Below, in pieces: positions 41,236 through 50,189 of a stretch of DNA of 64,000 bases. Position numbers and translations under genes: made by a program. The stretch is from Alphaproteobacteria bacterium (GTDB taxonomy: Bacteria; Pseudomonadota; Alphaproteobacteria; RF32; CAG-239), in contig JAGBDC010000023.1 of NCBI GenBank assembly GCA_017937705.1, positions 1 through 64,000 of the forward strand, read 5' to 3'. The notes under the pieces were generated by a model that saw only the letters and a list, made by a program, of their open reading frames with translations, was not told the DNA's origin and did not search any database. The stretch's first letter is position 1; every line of letters starts with the position of its first letter.

Positions 41236-41982
41236 TTATTGTTTCCAATCTCCGCTTAAAGCTTGCCAACAACTGATAGCAGATAAGGCTGCTGTTTCTG
41301 CTCGTAAAATACGTTCTCCCAATTTTACACCCTTTGTGTATTTTTTTGAACGTAAAATATTTAACTCTTGTTCACTAAAACCTCCCTCGGGTCCGATTAA
41401 AAAAGCAAGTGGAGCCGAAGTATTGCAAAAAGCTTCATAGACAGGCTGTCCGGCAAGAGTTTCGTCCATATAATAAAGTGTTCGTTTTTCGTCCCAAGTA
41501 TTTAGCAATTTATCAAAATTTATTGCCTCATCAATTATTGGAACATCTAAGCGGCGGCATTGTTCTGCCGCTTCGGTGGCTTGTGTTTGATAACGGGAGG
41601 TTTTGACCTTATCGGATATAGAATATTTGGTAATTACCGGAACAATTTTTGCAATTCCGAGTTCAGTTGCTTTCTCTATTACAAAATCAGTACGATCTTT
41701 TTTCAATGGGGCAAATAACAACCATATATCGGGAACTGCTTCAAATTTTCTGGTTTGTTCGTTTATTTCAATAATTACCGTTTTTTTGCTTTCTACGAAT
41801 AAAGTACAATCAAATTCCCCGTCTTTACCATTGAACACCAAAATATTATCTCCGGATTGCAAACGCATAACCGAAACAAGATAGTGACTTTGTTCCGATT
41901 TGAGTTCTACTTTATTGCCTTTTACTAATTCAACATCGGCAAAAATTCTGATTTTTGATGTTTTCGGCAATCCCGTCTCCAT
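41236..41982 (-). CDS. rsmE: 16S rRNA (m3U1498) methyltransferase RsmE
   Basis: 248 residues. A PUA-like N-terminal domain (SIRIFADVELVKGNKVEL) precedes the SPOUT knot with LIGPEGGFSEQELNIL and LGERILRAETAALS, which bind SAM and U1498. Length and motifs are typical. It methylates U1498 in the decoding site of 16S rRNA. rquA follows with one base between. Confidence 0.9.
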   Translation of the reverse strand: METGLPKTSKIRIFADVELVKGNKVELKSEQSHYLVSVMRLQSGDNILVFNGKDGEFDCTLFVESKKTVIIEINEQTRKFEAVPDIWLLFAPLKKDRTDFVIEKATELGIAKIVPVITKYSISDKVKTSRYQTQATEAAEQCRRLDVPIIDEAINFDKLLNTWDEKRTLYYMDETLAGQPVYEAFCNTSAPLAFLIGPEGGFSEQELNILRSKKYTKGVKLGERILRAETAALSAISCWQALSGDWKQ

Positions 41983-42077
41983 AAATAAATTCTGTATAAA
42001 TATATCAATAAACTTGTGTTTGATTTGATAAGTAATATAACTTGTGATAGTTAAGTTTTCGTTACGGGAAAATAAAT

Positions 42078-42725
42078 ATGATTATAACAATTGACGGACC
42101 TGCCGCAGCAGGAAAAGGAACTTTAGCTTCTAAATTGGCTTTGAAATATAATTTGGCCTATTTTGATACCGGTATGGTGTATAGAGCTGTCGGACTGGAA
42201 ATGATTTTAGCTAAAAATTCGCTTGATGATGTTGAAAAAGCTGAAAAATTAGCTCAGTCTTTAACTTTTCCTCGCATGATTGAATTGTCAAAAAATCCCG
42301 ATTTTCGCTCTTTAGAAGGGAGTAAGGCGGCTTCTTCCGTAGCTGCAATGCCCGGAGTTCGTTCCGCTCTATTGTTAATGCAACAAAATTTTTCTCAAAA
42401 TCCGGTCTTTGCAGACGGAAGCAAAGCTGATGGTGCTATTTATGACGGGAGAGATACAGGAACAGTTATTTGCCCGCATGCCGATATTAAATTTTTTGTA
42501 ACTGCATCTCCCGAAGTTAGAGCTATGCGCCGTTTCAAAGAATACGAATCGAAAGGACAAAAAGCAGATTATCAAGAAGTGTTAGAGCAAACAATAGAAC
42601 GTGATGCTCGTGACTATGCTCGTGAAGGCAGTCAACCGGCTCAAGATGCCATTCATTTTGACACATCTGATATGTCTATTGAAGAAGTTTTTGAAAAAGC
42701 CTGCAAAATTATCGAAAACAGATAA
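42078..42725 (+). CDS. cmk: Cytidylate kinase
   Basis: 215 residues. P-loop DGPAAAGKGT at 5-14, the CMP-binding segment YFDTGMVYRAVG, and DGRDTGTVICP plus RAMRRFKEY that contact the phosphates. Phosphorylates CMP and dCMP. It is followed by the rpsA promoter and rpsA, the common cmk-rpsA order of Proteobacteria. Confidence 0.95.
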   Translation: MIITIDGPAAAGKGTLASKLALKYNLAYFDTGMVYRAVGLEMILAKNSLDDVEKAEKLAQSLTFPRMIELSKNPDFRSLEGSKAASSVAAMPGVRSALLLMQQNFSQNPVFADGSKADGAIYDGRDTGTVICPHADIKFFVTASPEVRAMRRFKEYESKGQKADYQEVLEQTIERDARDYAREGSQPAQDAIHFDTSDMSIEEVFEKACKIIENR

Positions 42726-42732
42726 AAAAGTC

Positions 42733-42760
42733 TTGAAAAATAAATATTTATATGTATAAA
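42733..42760 (+). promoter_or_regulatory. Promoter of rpsA
   Basis: TTGAAA (42733-42738), 16-bp spacer, TATAAA (42755-42760), leaving a leader of about 95 nt before rpsA. Confidence 0.65.
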
Positions 42761-42863
42761 AGAGCTAGTCTGATAAATATGGTGCGTTATTATCGGATTT
42801 TTAACTACGCACAAGTCCACCCTATTTTATCTCGGGTTGGCATTTTAGAATTGTTTTATTTAT

Positions 42864-44540
42864 ATGAATACAGAATTTCAAATCCCAGAAACTAATGAAG
42901 TATTTGCTGATTTGTTAAACGAACAAATGGGTGAAAAGAGCCTTGTAGGTTCTGTAGTTAAGGGTACAATCGTAAAAATTACTTCGGATTTCATTATGGT
43001 TGATGTCGGCCTCAAATCAGAAGGTCGCATCCCTGTTCGTGAATTTGGTCAAAATCCGGAATTGAACCTCGGTGACGTTATCGAAGTTTATGTTGATCGT
43101 TATGAAGACAGAGATGGCAATATTGTATTATCTCGTGAAAAAGCTCGTCGTGAAGAAGCTTGGTTAGATCTCGAAAAAGCTATGAACGCCGGCGAACGCA
43201 TTAACGGTGTTATCTTCGGTCGTGTTAAAGGTGGTTTCACTGTTGATTTGAACGGTGCTATTGCTTTCTTGCCGGGTTCTCAAATTGATATCCGCCCAAT
43301 TCGTGATATTTCTCCGTTGATGGGTATTTCTCAACCGTTCCAAATTTTGAAAATGGATAAGGTTAGAGGCAATATCGTTGTTTCTCGTCGTGTTGTTCTC
43401 GAAGAAACACGTGCTGAATCAAGAGCTGAATTAATCGACGCTATCAAAGAAGGTTCTATCCTTGACGGTGTTGTTAAAAACATTACCGATTATGGTGCAT
43501 TCATTGACTTGGGTGGTGTTGACGGCTTGTTGCACGTTACAGACATTTCTTGGAAGAGAATTAATCACCCAGCTGAAGTTTTGACTGTTGGTCAAACAAT
43601 CAAAGTTCAAGTTATCAAATTCAATGAAGATAACCAACGCATCAGCTTGGGTATGAAACAACTCGAAAATGATCCATGGCAAAATGTTGCTGAAAGATTT
43701 CATGTTGACGATGTATGCAAAGGTAAAGTTACAAACATTACTGATTATGGTGCATTCGTTGAACTCGAAGATGGTATCGAAGGTTTAGTTCACGTTTCAG
43801 AAATGAGCTGGACTCGTAAAAATGTTCACCCGGGTAAAATCGTTTCTACATCTCAAGAAGTTGAAGTTAAAGTTCTTGAAGTTGATGAAGAAAAGAGAAG
43901 AATTAGTCTCGGCATCAAACAATGCACAGCTAATCCTTGGGCTGCTTATGTTGAAGAACATCCGGTCGGCACTGTTATCGAAGGTAAAATCAAGAACATT
44001 ACCGAATTTGGTTTGTTCATTGGTTTGAACGACGAAATCGACGGTATGATTCACTTGTCTGACATCTCTTGGGATGTTGCCGGTGAAGAAGCTGTTAAAG
44101 AATATACAAAAGGCCAAGAAATCCAAGCTAAAATTATTGACGTTGATGTTGAAAAAGAACGCATCAGCCTCGGTATTAAACAGCTTACAGAAAATGCTAA
44201 TGCTACAGCTTTAGATGGCTTCAAAAAAGGTGACAATGTAAAAGCTACTGTTACCGAAGTTGCTGAAGACGGCATTGTTGTTGAAGTAAACGGTGTTTCT
44301 GCTAACATCAAAAAAGCTGACTTGTCTAAAGACAAAGCCGGTCAAGATTTGAGCAACTTCAAAGAAGGTGATGTTGTAGAAGCCAAAGTTACTTCTGTAG
44401 AAAAGAAAAAAGGTAAACTTGGCTTGTCTATCAAAGCTCTCGAAATTGAAGAAGAAAAGAAAGCATTAGAAGAATATTCTAATACAACTTCAGGTTCTTC
44501 TTTAGGAGATGCTTTGGGTGAAGCTTTGAAGAAAAAATAA
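42864..44540 (+). CDS. rpsA: 30S ribosomal protein S1
   Basis: 558 residues with six S1 OB-fold domains (clear repeats of VTDYGAFVDLG-like and ISLGMKQL-like blocks), as in Gram-negative S1. Binds mRNA on the 30S subunit and helps translation of AT-rich leaders. Codon use is strongly biased compared with neighbours, as expected of a highly expressed gene. A strong terminator follows. Confidence 0.95.
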   Translation: MNTEFQIPETNEVFADLLNEQMGEKSLVGSVVKGTIVKITSDFIMVDVGLKSEGRIPVREFGQNPELNLGDVIEVYVDRYEDRDGNIVLSREKARREEAWLDLEKAMNAGERINGVIFGRVKGGFTVDLNGAIAFLPGSQIDIRPIRDISPLMGISQPFQILKMDKVRGNIVVSRRVVLEETRAESRAELIDAIKEGSILDGVVKNITDYGAFIDLGGVDGLLHVTDISWKRINHPAEVLTVGQTIKVQVIKFNEDNQRISLGMKQLENDPWQNVAERFHVDDVCKGKVTNITDYGAFVELEDGIEGLVHVSEMSWTRKNVHPGKIVSTSQEVEVKVLEVDEEKRRISLGIKQCTANPWAAYVEEHPVGTVIEGKIKNITEFGLFIGLNDEIDGMIHLSDISWDVAGEEAVKEYTKGQEIQAKIIDVDVEKERISLGIKQLTENANATALDGFKKGDNVKATVTEVAEDGIVVEVNGVSANIKKADLSKDKAGQDLSNFKEGDVVEAKVTSVEKKKGKLGLSIKALEIEEEKKALEEYSNTTSGSSLGDALGEALKKK

Positions 44541-44561
44541 TCTTATTTGATTGTTTTCAAC

Positions 44562-44593
44562 AAAACCCGCTTTGAAAACAAAGCGGGTTTTTT
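44562..44593 (+). terminator. rpsA terminator
   Basis: A 12-bp stem (AAAACCCGCTTT with its complement) around GAAAAC with a T run. Confidence 0.9.
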
Positions 44594-44615
44594 GATATAA
44601 TATTAAAAATAAAAC

Positions 44616-45761
44616 TTATAATGGTTCGGGAATGATTTTGCTTCCGTAGGGAGGTTCTGTTTCCATACCTTGCTTCAGATAAGTTTTTTCTACAAAGCCC
44701 ATTTCCCCGTTATCAATCATAATACGATACCAACTTTTATCCGGCGTAAAACCGGTTACTCTGACCGTCTGACCTTTTCTACCTTTTTTCAATACATCAA
44801 ATTTTTTACCCGGTCCGTACATAATATCTGTATTATCAGTCAAATGATATAATTTACTATTGTCATTGACATCAATAGGAATCTGATAAATTTTAGAAAC
44901 AACAACATCATCAACAAATTCGGCTCCGCTATCATATTTGACCTTCTGAAAATATGTGATTTTGTTTTCTTTTTTCATATATCGAAGCATATTATAATGC
45001 TGTACAAACGGATAGGATATTGCCAAGAGGAGCAAAAAAGGAATTATATATTGATATAAACGTAATGCCCCAAGTCTCCATTGTGGAATTTTTTTGTTAT
45101 AAACAGGAACATTTATTTCTTTTAAAAATCTTTTTATAAGTTCTTGCTGATGTTCATCAGCATAATTCAGTGCCTGTATGGCAGATAACATAGCTTGATT
45201 GTCCTTATTTTCTTGATGATATGCAATTGCATTATGAACTAAAAGGACCAAGTTATCATAGTTATTATTACCAATATTCTTTATATTCCCGATTATTGCT
45301 TTGATATTACGCATGAAAGCTTTCGGATGCCACCAACCTAAAAACCAATTGGAAAGAGAATAGCGTAAAACTTCTTGCTTAGCTTGGTCATAAGTACATA
45401 CAAGTTTATCTTCTTCTGCTGTGTATTTTATGATTTTGCCGACAATTTTTTGTAGATTTACAACTCGCACTAAAGGATTTTCATTATTAAATTTATCTTT
45501 AAGTATGCTCAAATTATTCATATCAGGAAAATTAGATGAGCCATAAATTTCGCTCAACAAATCGTAAATCAGACGAGTTTTTTCATTTTTTAATACATCA
45601 TAAGCCACCGATAATTTTTGAAAATGTTCCATTGCATTTTCACTTTTATTCGAATCAGGGTGCCAATGTTTAGCTAAATCACGATATTTAATTTTGATAG
45701 TTTGTGCATCTGCCAAACCATCAACTTCCAATATGTTATAGTAACCTAGAGAATCTTTCAT
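44616..45761 (-). CDS. Membrane-anchored J-domain plus SH3-like protein
   Basis: 381 residues. An N-terminal J domain (about 6-68) with HPD at 34-36 (KHWHPDSNKS). Helical middle region, then a membrane helix at about 236-254. The C-terminal part, after the membrane, ends in an SH3-like domain (about 305-368; MYGPGKKFDVLKKGRKGQTVRVTGFT and GFVEKTYL). J domain in the cytoplasm and SH3 in the periplasm would link a chaperone to peptidoglycan. It overlaps flhG by 4 bases and is the last gene of the flagellar-switch-like operon, a combination I have not met. Confidence 0.75.
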   Translation of the reverse strand: MKDSLGYYNILEVDGLADAQTIKIKYRDLAKHWHPDSNKSENAMEHFQKLSVAYDVLKNEKTRLIYDLLSEIYGSSNFPDMNNLSILKDKFNNENPLVRVVNLQKIVGKIIKYTAEEDKLVCTYDQAKQEVLRYSLSNWFLGWWHPKAFMRNIKAIIGNIKNIGNNNYDNLVLLVHNAIAYHQENKDNQAMLSAIQALNYADEHQQELIKRFLKEINVPVYNKKIPQWRLGALRLYQYIIPFLLLLAISYPFVQHYNMLRYMKKENKITYFQKVKYDSGAEFVDDVVVSKIYQIPIDVNDNSKLYHLTDNTDIMYGPGKKFDVLKKGRKGQTVRVTGFTPDKSWYRIMIDNGEMGFVEKTYLKQGMETEPPYGSKIIPEPL

Positions 45762-46558
45762 TTTTCCATCAACTTTCGAGCAATGTTTATTACGTCAGCG
45801 GCCGCTTCCGAAGTCGGATAACGAGATATTAAGGGCATTTGATTTCTAATTGCATCTCTGATACGGGCATCGCGTCTGATAACGCCCAGTAATGGAGGTG
45901 CAATTTTCAAAAAAGTTTGACAAGCCTTGCATAATATATCGTATGTACGACGTCCTTCTTGCAAATTATCCGCCTGATTCACTACCACCGAAACTTTACA
46001 TTTCGGATATTGTAAAGACATAATCTTTATGAGAGCATAAGCATCGGTTAGTGAAGTCGGCTCATCGGTACACATAACAATAATATGTCCGGCCATTCCC
46101 GACAAGATACGTACCGATTTATCTATACCGGCTCCCATATCGAGTATAACTTTATCATAACTTGAGGAGAGAAGAGACAAATCTTCTGCCAGAATCTGCA
46201 ACCTGCCTACAGGCATTGTTGCAAGCCCAGAAGAACCAGAGCGCCCCGCAATTATATCTATGCGAGCCTTATCATAATGATGAACTATTTGGTTTAGTGT
46301 TGTTGTCCCTGTAACCACACAGCCTAAATCATGTGAAGTCATCAAACCTAATTGTATGTCTATGTTGGCCAGTCCTAAATCACCGTCAAACAATAATGTT
46401 TTTTCCTTTAATCCGCTTAAGGCATGGGCTAATGTTATGGAAAACCATGTTTTGCCAACACCACCTTTACCCGAAGCTATTGCCAACATATTATTATGAG
46501 AAGGGAATATATTTCCTATTTCACTACGTGGTGCTATTCGTAACTCTTCACTCATCAA
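45758..46558 (-). CDS. flhG: FlhG/FleN-like MinD-family ATPase
   Basis: 266 residues. Deviant Walker A GKGGVGKT (30-37), Walker B-like LLFDGDLGLANIDIQLG, and LDMGAGID typical of FlhG/YlxH. Regulates number and place of flagella with FlhF. It follows flhF after 4 bases and overlaps the J-SH3 gene by 4, so one transcript. Confidence 0.85.
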   Translation of the reverse strand: MMSEELRIAPRSEIGNIFPSHNNMLAIASGKGGVGKTWFSITLAHALSGLKEKTLLFDGDLGLANIDIQLGLMTSHDLGCVVTGTTTLNQIVHHYDKARIDIIAGRSGSSGLATMPVGRLQILAEDLSLLSSSYDKVILDMGAGIDKSVRILSGMAGHIIVMCTDEPTSLTDAYALIKIMSLQYPKCKVSVVVNQADNLQEGRRTYDILCKACQTFLKIAPPLLGVIRRDARIRDAIRNQMPLISRYPTSEAAADVINIARKLMEK

Positions 46559-46562
46559 TCAA

Positions 46563-47510
46563 TTACTCCGTAATAATTCTAGTTAATGAAGAGCTGCTTA
46601 TTTTAGCCAAACCATTGGCTATTTTAGAACTTATTCCGGCATATTCTATTTGCAAACCACAAATAATTGCCGTTGAGAGCATTGCTCCAATACGACGATT
46701 AACGTCAAATTTGAGAGGCAACAACCAATTAGCACCTAAATCTTTAAAAATATCTGTTACATCAACTGCATTATTTGCGTTCATACCACTGTCTATAGTG
46801 AGAATTTTATCACAATTAACAGCTCCGCAAAAAGATTGTAAATGTTTTACATCATCAGAATAAAAAGGATTAATTCCGGGAGTATCTATTAAAATCATTT
46901 TATTTTCTGATTGTGCAGATAGTATTTTATCAAACATTTTTTCCGGTTGTTTAATAAACTCAAAATCAAAATTTAGTATATCGGCAAAAGCTTTTAATTG
47001 ATTATTAGTTCCGGCTCTCACATTATCCACACTGATAATCGAAACCGGAATATTGCGAATTTTTGCTAAAGTTGCTAATTTTGCCACTGCTGTTGTTTTT
47101 CCACTTCCGTGCATTCCTATAAACATCTTTATATTGCTTGAACCGGTAAAAAAATTACCATAGTTTAGAAGACGATTAAATGCCTCGGTTAAAATATCTT
47201 TATCTTGTATTATTCTTCTTTCGGAAGCAATGCTTCGACAGGTGGAAAGAATCGCGGCTTCAGATGTTGACGTAAGTTCATGATAAGCAAGACATTCTCT
47301 TATATATGAATCATTATATGTTGAAGAGCTTTCGTATATTTTTTCCTCTTCATCATATAATATATCCTGAGTATCAAGAGCAGCTATCAACTCCATTCTC
47401 CCATCGCTCAAAACAGAAGTCGATATAATAACCGCATCTTCTCCCAACTCTCTTTTAACTTGGGATAAAATTGATGACATATCTGTTGAAACAAATTTTT
47501 TTATTTTCAT
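46563..47510 (-). CDS. flhF: FlhF-like SRP-family GTPase
   Basis: 315 residues, shorter than the usual 400-plus. N-terminal B domain region (MKIKKFVSTDMSSILSQVKRELG), then NG domain with P-loop GMHGSGKTT (132-140), DNVRAGTNNQL and LIDTPGINPF. The protein places the flagellum or another polar structure in other bacteria. It overlaps fliN by 4 bases. The shortened length fits a reduced system. Confidence 0.8.
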   Translation of the reverse strand: MKIKKFVSTDMSSILSQVKRELGEDAVIISTSVLSDGRMELIAALDTQDILYDEEEKIYESSSTYNDSYIRECLAYHELTSTSEAAILSTCRSIASERRIIQDKDILTEAFNRLLNYGNFFTGSSNIKMFIGMHGSGKTTAVAKLATLAKIRNIPVSIISVDNVRAGTNNQLKAFADILNFDFEFIKQPEKMFDKILSAQSENKMILIDTPGINPFYSDDVKHLQSFCGAVNCDKILTIDSGMNANNAVDVTDIFKDLGANWLLPLKFDVNRRIGAMLSTAIICGLQIEYAGISSKIANGLAKISSSSLTRIITE

Positions 47511-47755
47511 AAATCGCCACCATCAACTAAAATTTCGGTAAGACTTATGCCCAATTCTTTTCCGGCCAGAATGAGTTTTCCTCTAGCAGCCAGCATATCG
47601 TTTACATAAATGTCAACGGTTTCTCCAACTTTTTTATCCAACTCAATAATCGAACCTTCTTTTATATCAACGAGCTGAGCTAAAGTTAACTCTGTTTTTC
47701 CGATAACAGCAGATACTTTAACACAAACATTTGCAACAGCGCCTAAATTATTCAT
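47507..47755 (-). CDS. fliN: FliN-like switch protein (SpoA domain)
   Basis: 82 residues that are almost only the SpoA domain (VSAVIGKTELTLAQLVDIKEG, then VNDMLAARGKLIL and LGISLTEIL). In flagella FliN forms the C-ring base and docks FliH. It overlaps fliH by 8 bases and flhF by 4. Confidence 0.85.
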   Translation of the reverse strand: MNNLGAVANVCVKVSAVIGKTELTLAQLVDIKEGSIIELDKKVGETVDIYVNDMLAARGKLILAGKELGISLTEILVDGGDL

Positions 47756-48251
47756 TTTCTAAAACTCCGTTCAACTGCTCTCGTATTCTATCCAATATTT
47801 GTTCTGTTGAAAAGACCTCTTCGTCATTTCCCCAAATAATTTTACATTCTGCAAACGACAAACTACTATCTTTGTGTAAATGAACATGTCCGGAAAATGA
47901 ATTTTGAATAGCTAAATTTTCCAAGTTATCTTTTACTGAAGATATCGCATTTTCAGGAAGATAAATATCAAGTCTTTTTTGCTTAGCTAAATCTGGAAAG
48001 CGACGAGTTATAAATTCATTTATTATTTCATTACTACAATTTCGTGCCAGAGCCGGAGCTATTTCTGTCAACACCATTTTTATAAGTTTGATATTTTGTT
48101 CATTCCTATCTTCTAACAAAATCTGCAATTTTGCATTTATGTCTTTTAATAGAAGATTATCATTTTGATTTTTATTCAAAGATAAATCAAATACGGGCGT
48201 CTTGTCCCCTTCTACAAAATTATCAAATTGAAAAGGCACAAAATCTTGCAT
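47748..48251 (-). CDS. fliH: FliH-like protein
   Basis: 167 residues. Acidic variable N-terminus, helical middle (INAKLQILLEDRNEQNIKLIKMVLTEIA) and a C-terminal domain with GHVHLHKDSSLSFAECKIIWGND, close to alphaproteobacterial FliH. FliH binds the FliI ATPase and FliN. No FliI gene is present in this window. Directly adjacent to the fliG-like gene. Confidence 0.75.
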   Translation of the reverse strand: MQDFVPFQFDNFVEGDKTPVFDLSLNKNQNDNLLLKDINAKLQILLEDRNEQNIKLIKMVLTEIAPALARNCSNEIINEFITRRFPDLAKQKRLDIYLPENAISSVKDNLENLAIQNSFSGHVHLHKDSSLSFAECKIIWGNDEEVFSTEQILDRIREQLNGVLENE

Positions 48252-49325
48252 TTACCTTCCTCGCAAGGTATCGGCATACGTTCTTTTACAAATATTGACT
48301 ATCTCTTGTTGAGCCTTTTCTATATCTTTAAGTTTTATCGGCCCCAAACGAATTAGTGCTTCACGAATTATTTCGGCCTGTCGAGACGGCATTGCGTTAT
48401 AAAAATGTGCCCTCGCCTGTTCAGAAGCCCCTCTTAATGCAATTACAAGAGATGCCTCATTAATTTTTGAAATTAAATTTTGCATATCATTTTGAGACAA
48501 CAACAACACATCTTCAAAAGTTATAAAATCCTTTTTTATGCTATTTGCTGTTTCTTCATCATTTATTTCCAATGCTGATAATATGCGACTTTCCGTATTA
48601 TCGTCAAAATATCCGAATATTTTTGAAATATGCGGAAGAATATCCTTTTCATCTTCTATGTTATCAGCTATGGTTTTGCCAATTACTCCCACCAAATCCG
48701 TGTCGGCAGGATGTGAATTTAGCATTTTACTGATAACTTCGGCGGCAAAAGAATCATTAAACAAAGACAGAACAGCAGCACATTGTTTAGGTTCCAGCAT
48801 AGACATAACAATCGCAACCACCTGCGGACATTCATTTTTTAGGTATCTTGCCAAAACTCCGGCATTTAACGAATTTAATTTTCTCCAACTTGATGCTTCC
48901 GGATTTCGATGACATGAGCGTAAAACAGAGGCAACTTCGGCTTCATCAACAAACCGACTTGCAACATTTTCTTTCGGCAATACAGGAAAATCATCCATCT
49001 TTATTATCGGCTGTTTTTCAATATTATTTTGTTTGTTTTGTCGTTTTACAAAAATCAACTTTATTAAAAATAGCAATGCAAGAAAAACAACCATTAAAAG
49101 AACAAAAATCTCAACTATTTCCGAAAAACCGGAGCCAACATAAGACTTGAATTCATCAAATAGCACATACCCCTTGGTTGAACGTAAAAAATCTTTTACT
49201 AAAAAATAACAACTACCGCTTCCGCTCAAAAGAGCAAGGCAAAAAGCAAAACCGCAAGCAAATGTTGCGATAGCACACACAAATGCCGTTATAATCGTTG
49301 TTTTATCTAATCTGCTGTTACTCAC
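48252..49325 (-). CDS. fliG: Membrane-anchored FliG-like switch protein
   Basis: 357 residues from a GTG with AAGGA upstream. Two hydrophobic helices at about 11-33 and 70-93 replace the usual FliG N-terminal (FliF-binding) domain. The FliG middle domain follows with ECPQ at 165-168 (EHPQ in most FliG), then the C-terminal domain with FEDVLLLSQNDMQNLISKIN, ALRGASEQARAHFYNAMP and LGPIKLKDIEKAQQEIV, which holds the torque helix. It is thus anchored in the membrane by itself, and it heads a compact operon fliG-fliH-fliN-flhF-flhG-J/SH3. A FliF-FliG hybrid is possible. Confidence 0.8.
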   Translation of the reverse strand: MSNSRLDKTTIITAFVCAIATFACGFAFCLALLSGSGSCYFLVKDFLRSTKGYVLFDEFKSYVGSGFSEIVEIFVLLMVVFLALLFLIKLIFVKRQNKQNNIEKQPIIKMDDFPVLPKENVASRFVDEAEVASVLRSCHRNPEASSWRKLNSLNAGVLARYLKNECPQVVAIVMSMLEPKQCAAVLSLFNDSFAAEVISKMLNSHPADTDLVGVIGKTIADNIEDEKDILPHISKIFGYFDDNTESRILSALEINDEETANSIKKDFITFEDVLLLSQNDMQNLISKINEASLVIALRGASEQARAHFYNAMPSRQAEIIREALIRLGPIKLKDIEKAQQEIVNICKRTYADTLRGR

Positions 49326-49385
49326 TCTTTTTCCTTTTTTAACTTTTTATTAAGATTATCTTATTTCATAAGTTATTAGAACAGT

Positions 49386-50135
49386 TTATTGCCAGATATT
49401 CACAATATTTATAACCGAATCTCTAATTTCGGAAGCTGTTTTTTCATCGTTCAAACGATGGTTGGCATCTTTTAACAATTTAATCACTATTTTTTCAGAT
49501 GTAATATATTGAGCATACTTCAACACTTCTTGCCATGGAACGCTTGCATCTTTCATCCCTTGAATGAGATGAACGGGGCAGTCTATTTTCCATAAATTTT
49601 CACCTTCAGGCAAACAAGATGCTTTTGCCGTTTCAATAAATTTTGCAGTTATTGTATAAGTAAAATCATTATTAGTAATTTTAAAGTATCCGTTTTTATC
49701 TAATTCTGATTTTTGTTCGTCGGTGATTATTTTTTCAAATCGTCTGACAAAATTCGGAGCAGCGGCTAACCCTAACACCCCTTTGATTCGTTCAGGATAT
49801 TTTATGGCGGTCAATAACGAGAGCCATCCGCCCATAGAAGCTCCGACCATAACAAAATCAGTTTTCACTACATTCTCAATCACCTCAAAAACCTGATTTT
49901 TCCACACTTCAAAATCAGCTTTGGCAAAATTTTCATAATCACTTCCGTGTCCGGCATAATCGAAACGAACAAAGCCTAAACCAAGCTCTTCACATACATT
50001 TTTTACTACCTCAGGCTTATGCCCCCATGCATCGGAACAAAAGCCATGCAGATAAACTATGGTTAAGTTGTTATTTTTAGGCTCGATATATTCAAAATCT
50101 GTTGCAAAGTGAGAATTAAAAGTGTATTTTGTCAT
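49386..50135 (-). CDS. Alpha/beta hydrolase
   Basis: 249 residues. Oxyanion region HGFCSDAWG, nucleophile elbow GASMGGW, Asp in IQGMKDASVP and His in LKDANHRL give a complete triad. No signal peptide; the family resembles the ABHD10/BEM46-like group of Rickettsiales and other alphaproteobacteria. Substrate unknown. It stands alone, with divergent glycosyltransferase gene upstream. Confidence 0.85.
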   Translation of the reverse strand: MTKYTFNSHFATDFEYIEPKNNNLTIVYLHGFCSDAWGHKPEVVKNVCEELGLGFVRFDYAGHGSDYENFAKADFEVWKNQVFEVIENVVKTDFVMVGASMGGWLSLLTAIKYPERIKGVLGLAAAPNFVRRFEKIITDEQKSELDKNGYFKITNNDFTYTITAKFIETAKASCLPEGENLWKIDCPVHLIQGMKDASVPWQEVLKYAQYITSEKIVIKLLKDANHRLNDEKTASEIRDSVINIVNIWQ

Positions 50136-50189
50136 ATTGTTACTCTGAAAAGTTAAATTAAACTAACATTAAGGGATTATAGAAATAAA

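Noticed and set aside
48252..49325. MgtE-type magnesium channel instead of FliG
   Set aside because: MgtE shares only the FliG-M-like domain; here the FliG C-terminal motif (ALRGASE, LGPIKLKDIE, AQQEIV) is present and the membrane helices are N-terminal, not C-terminal.
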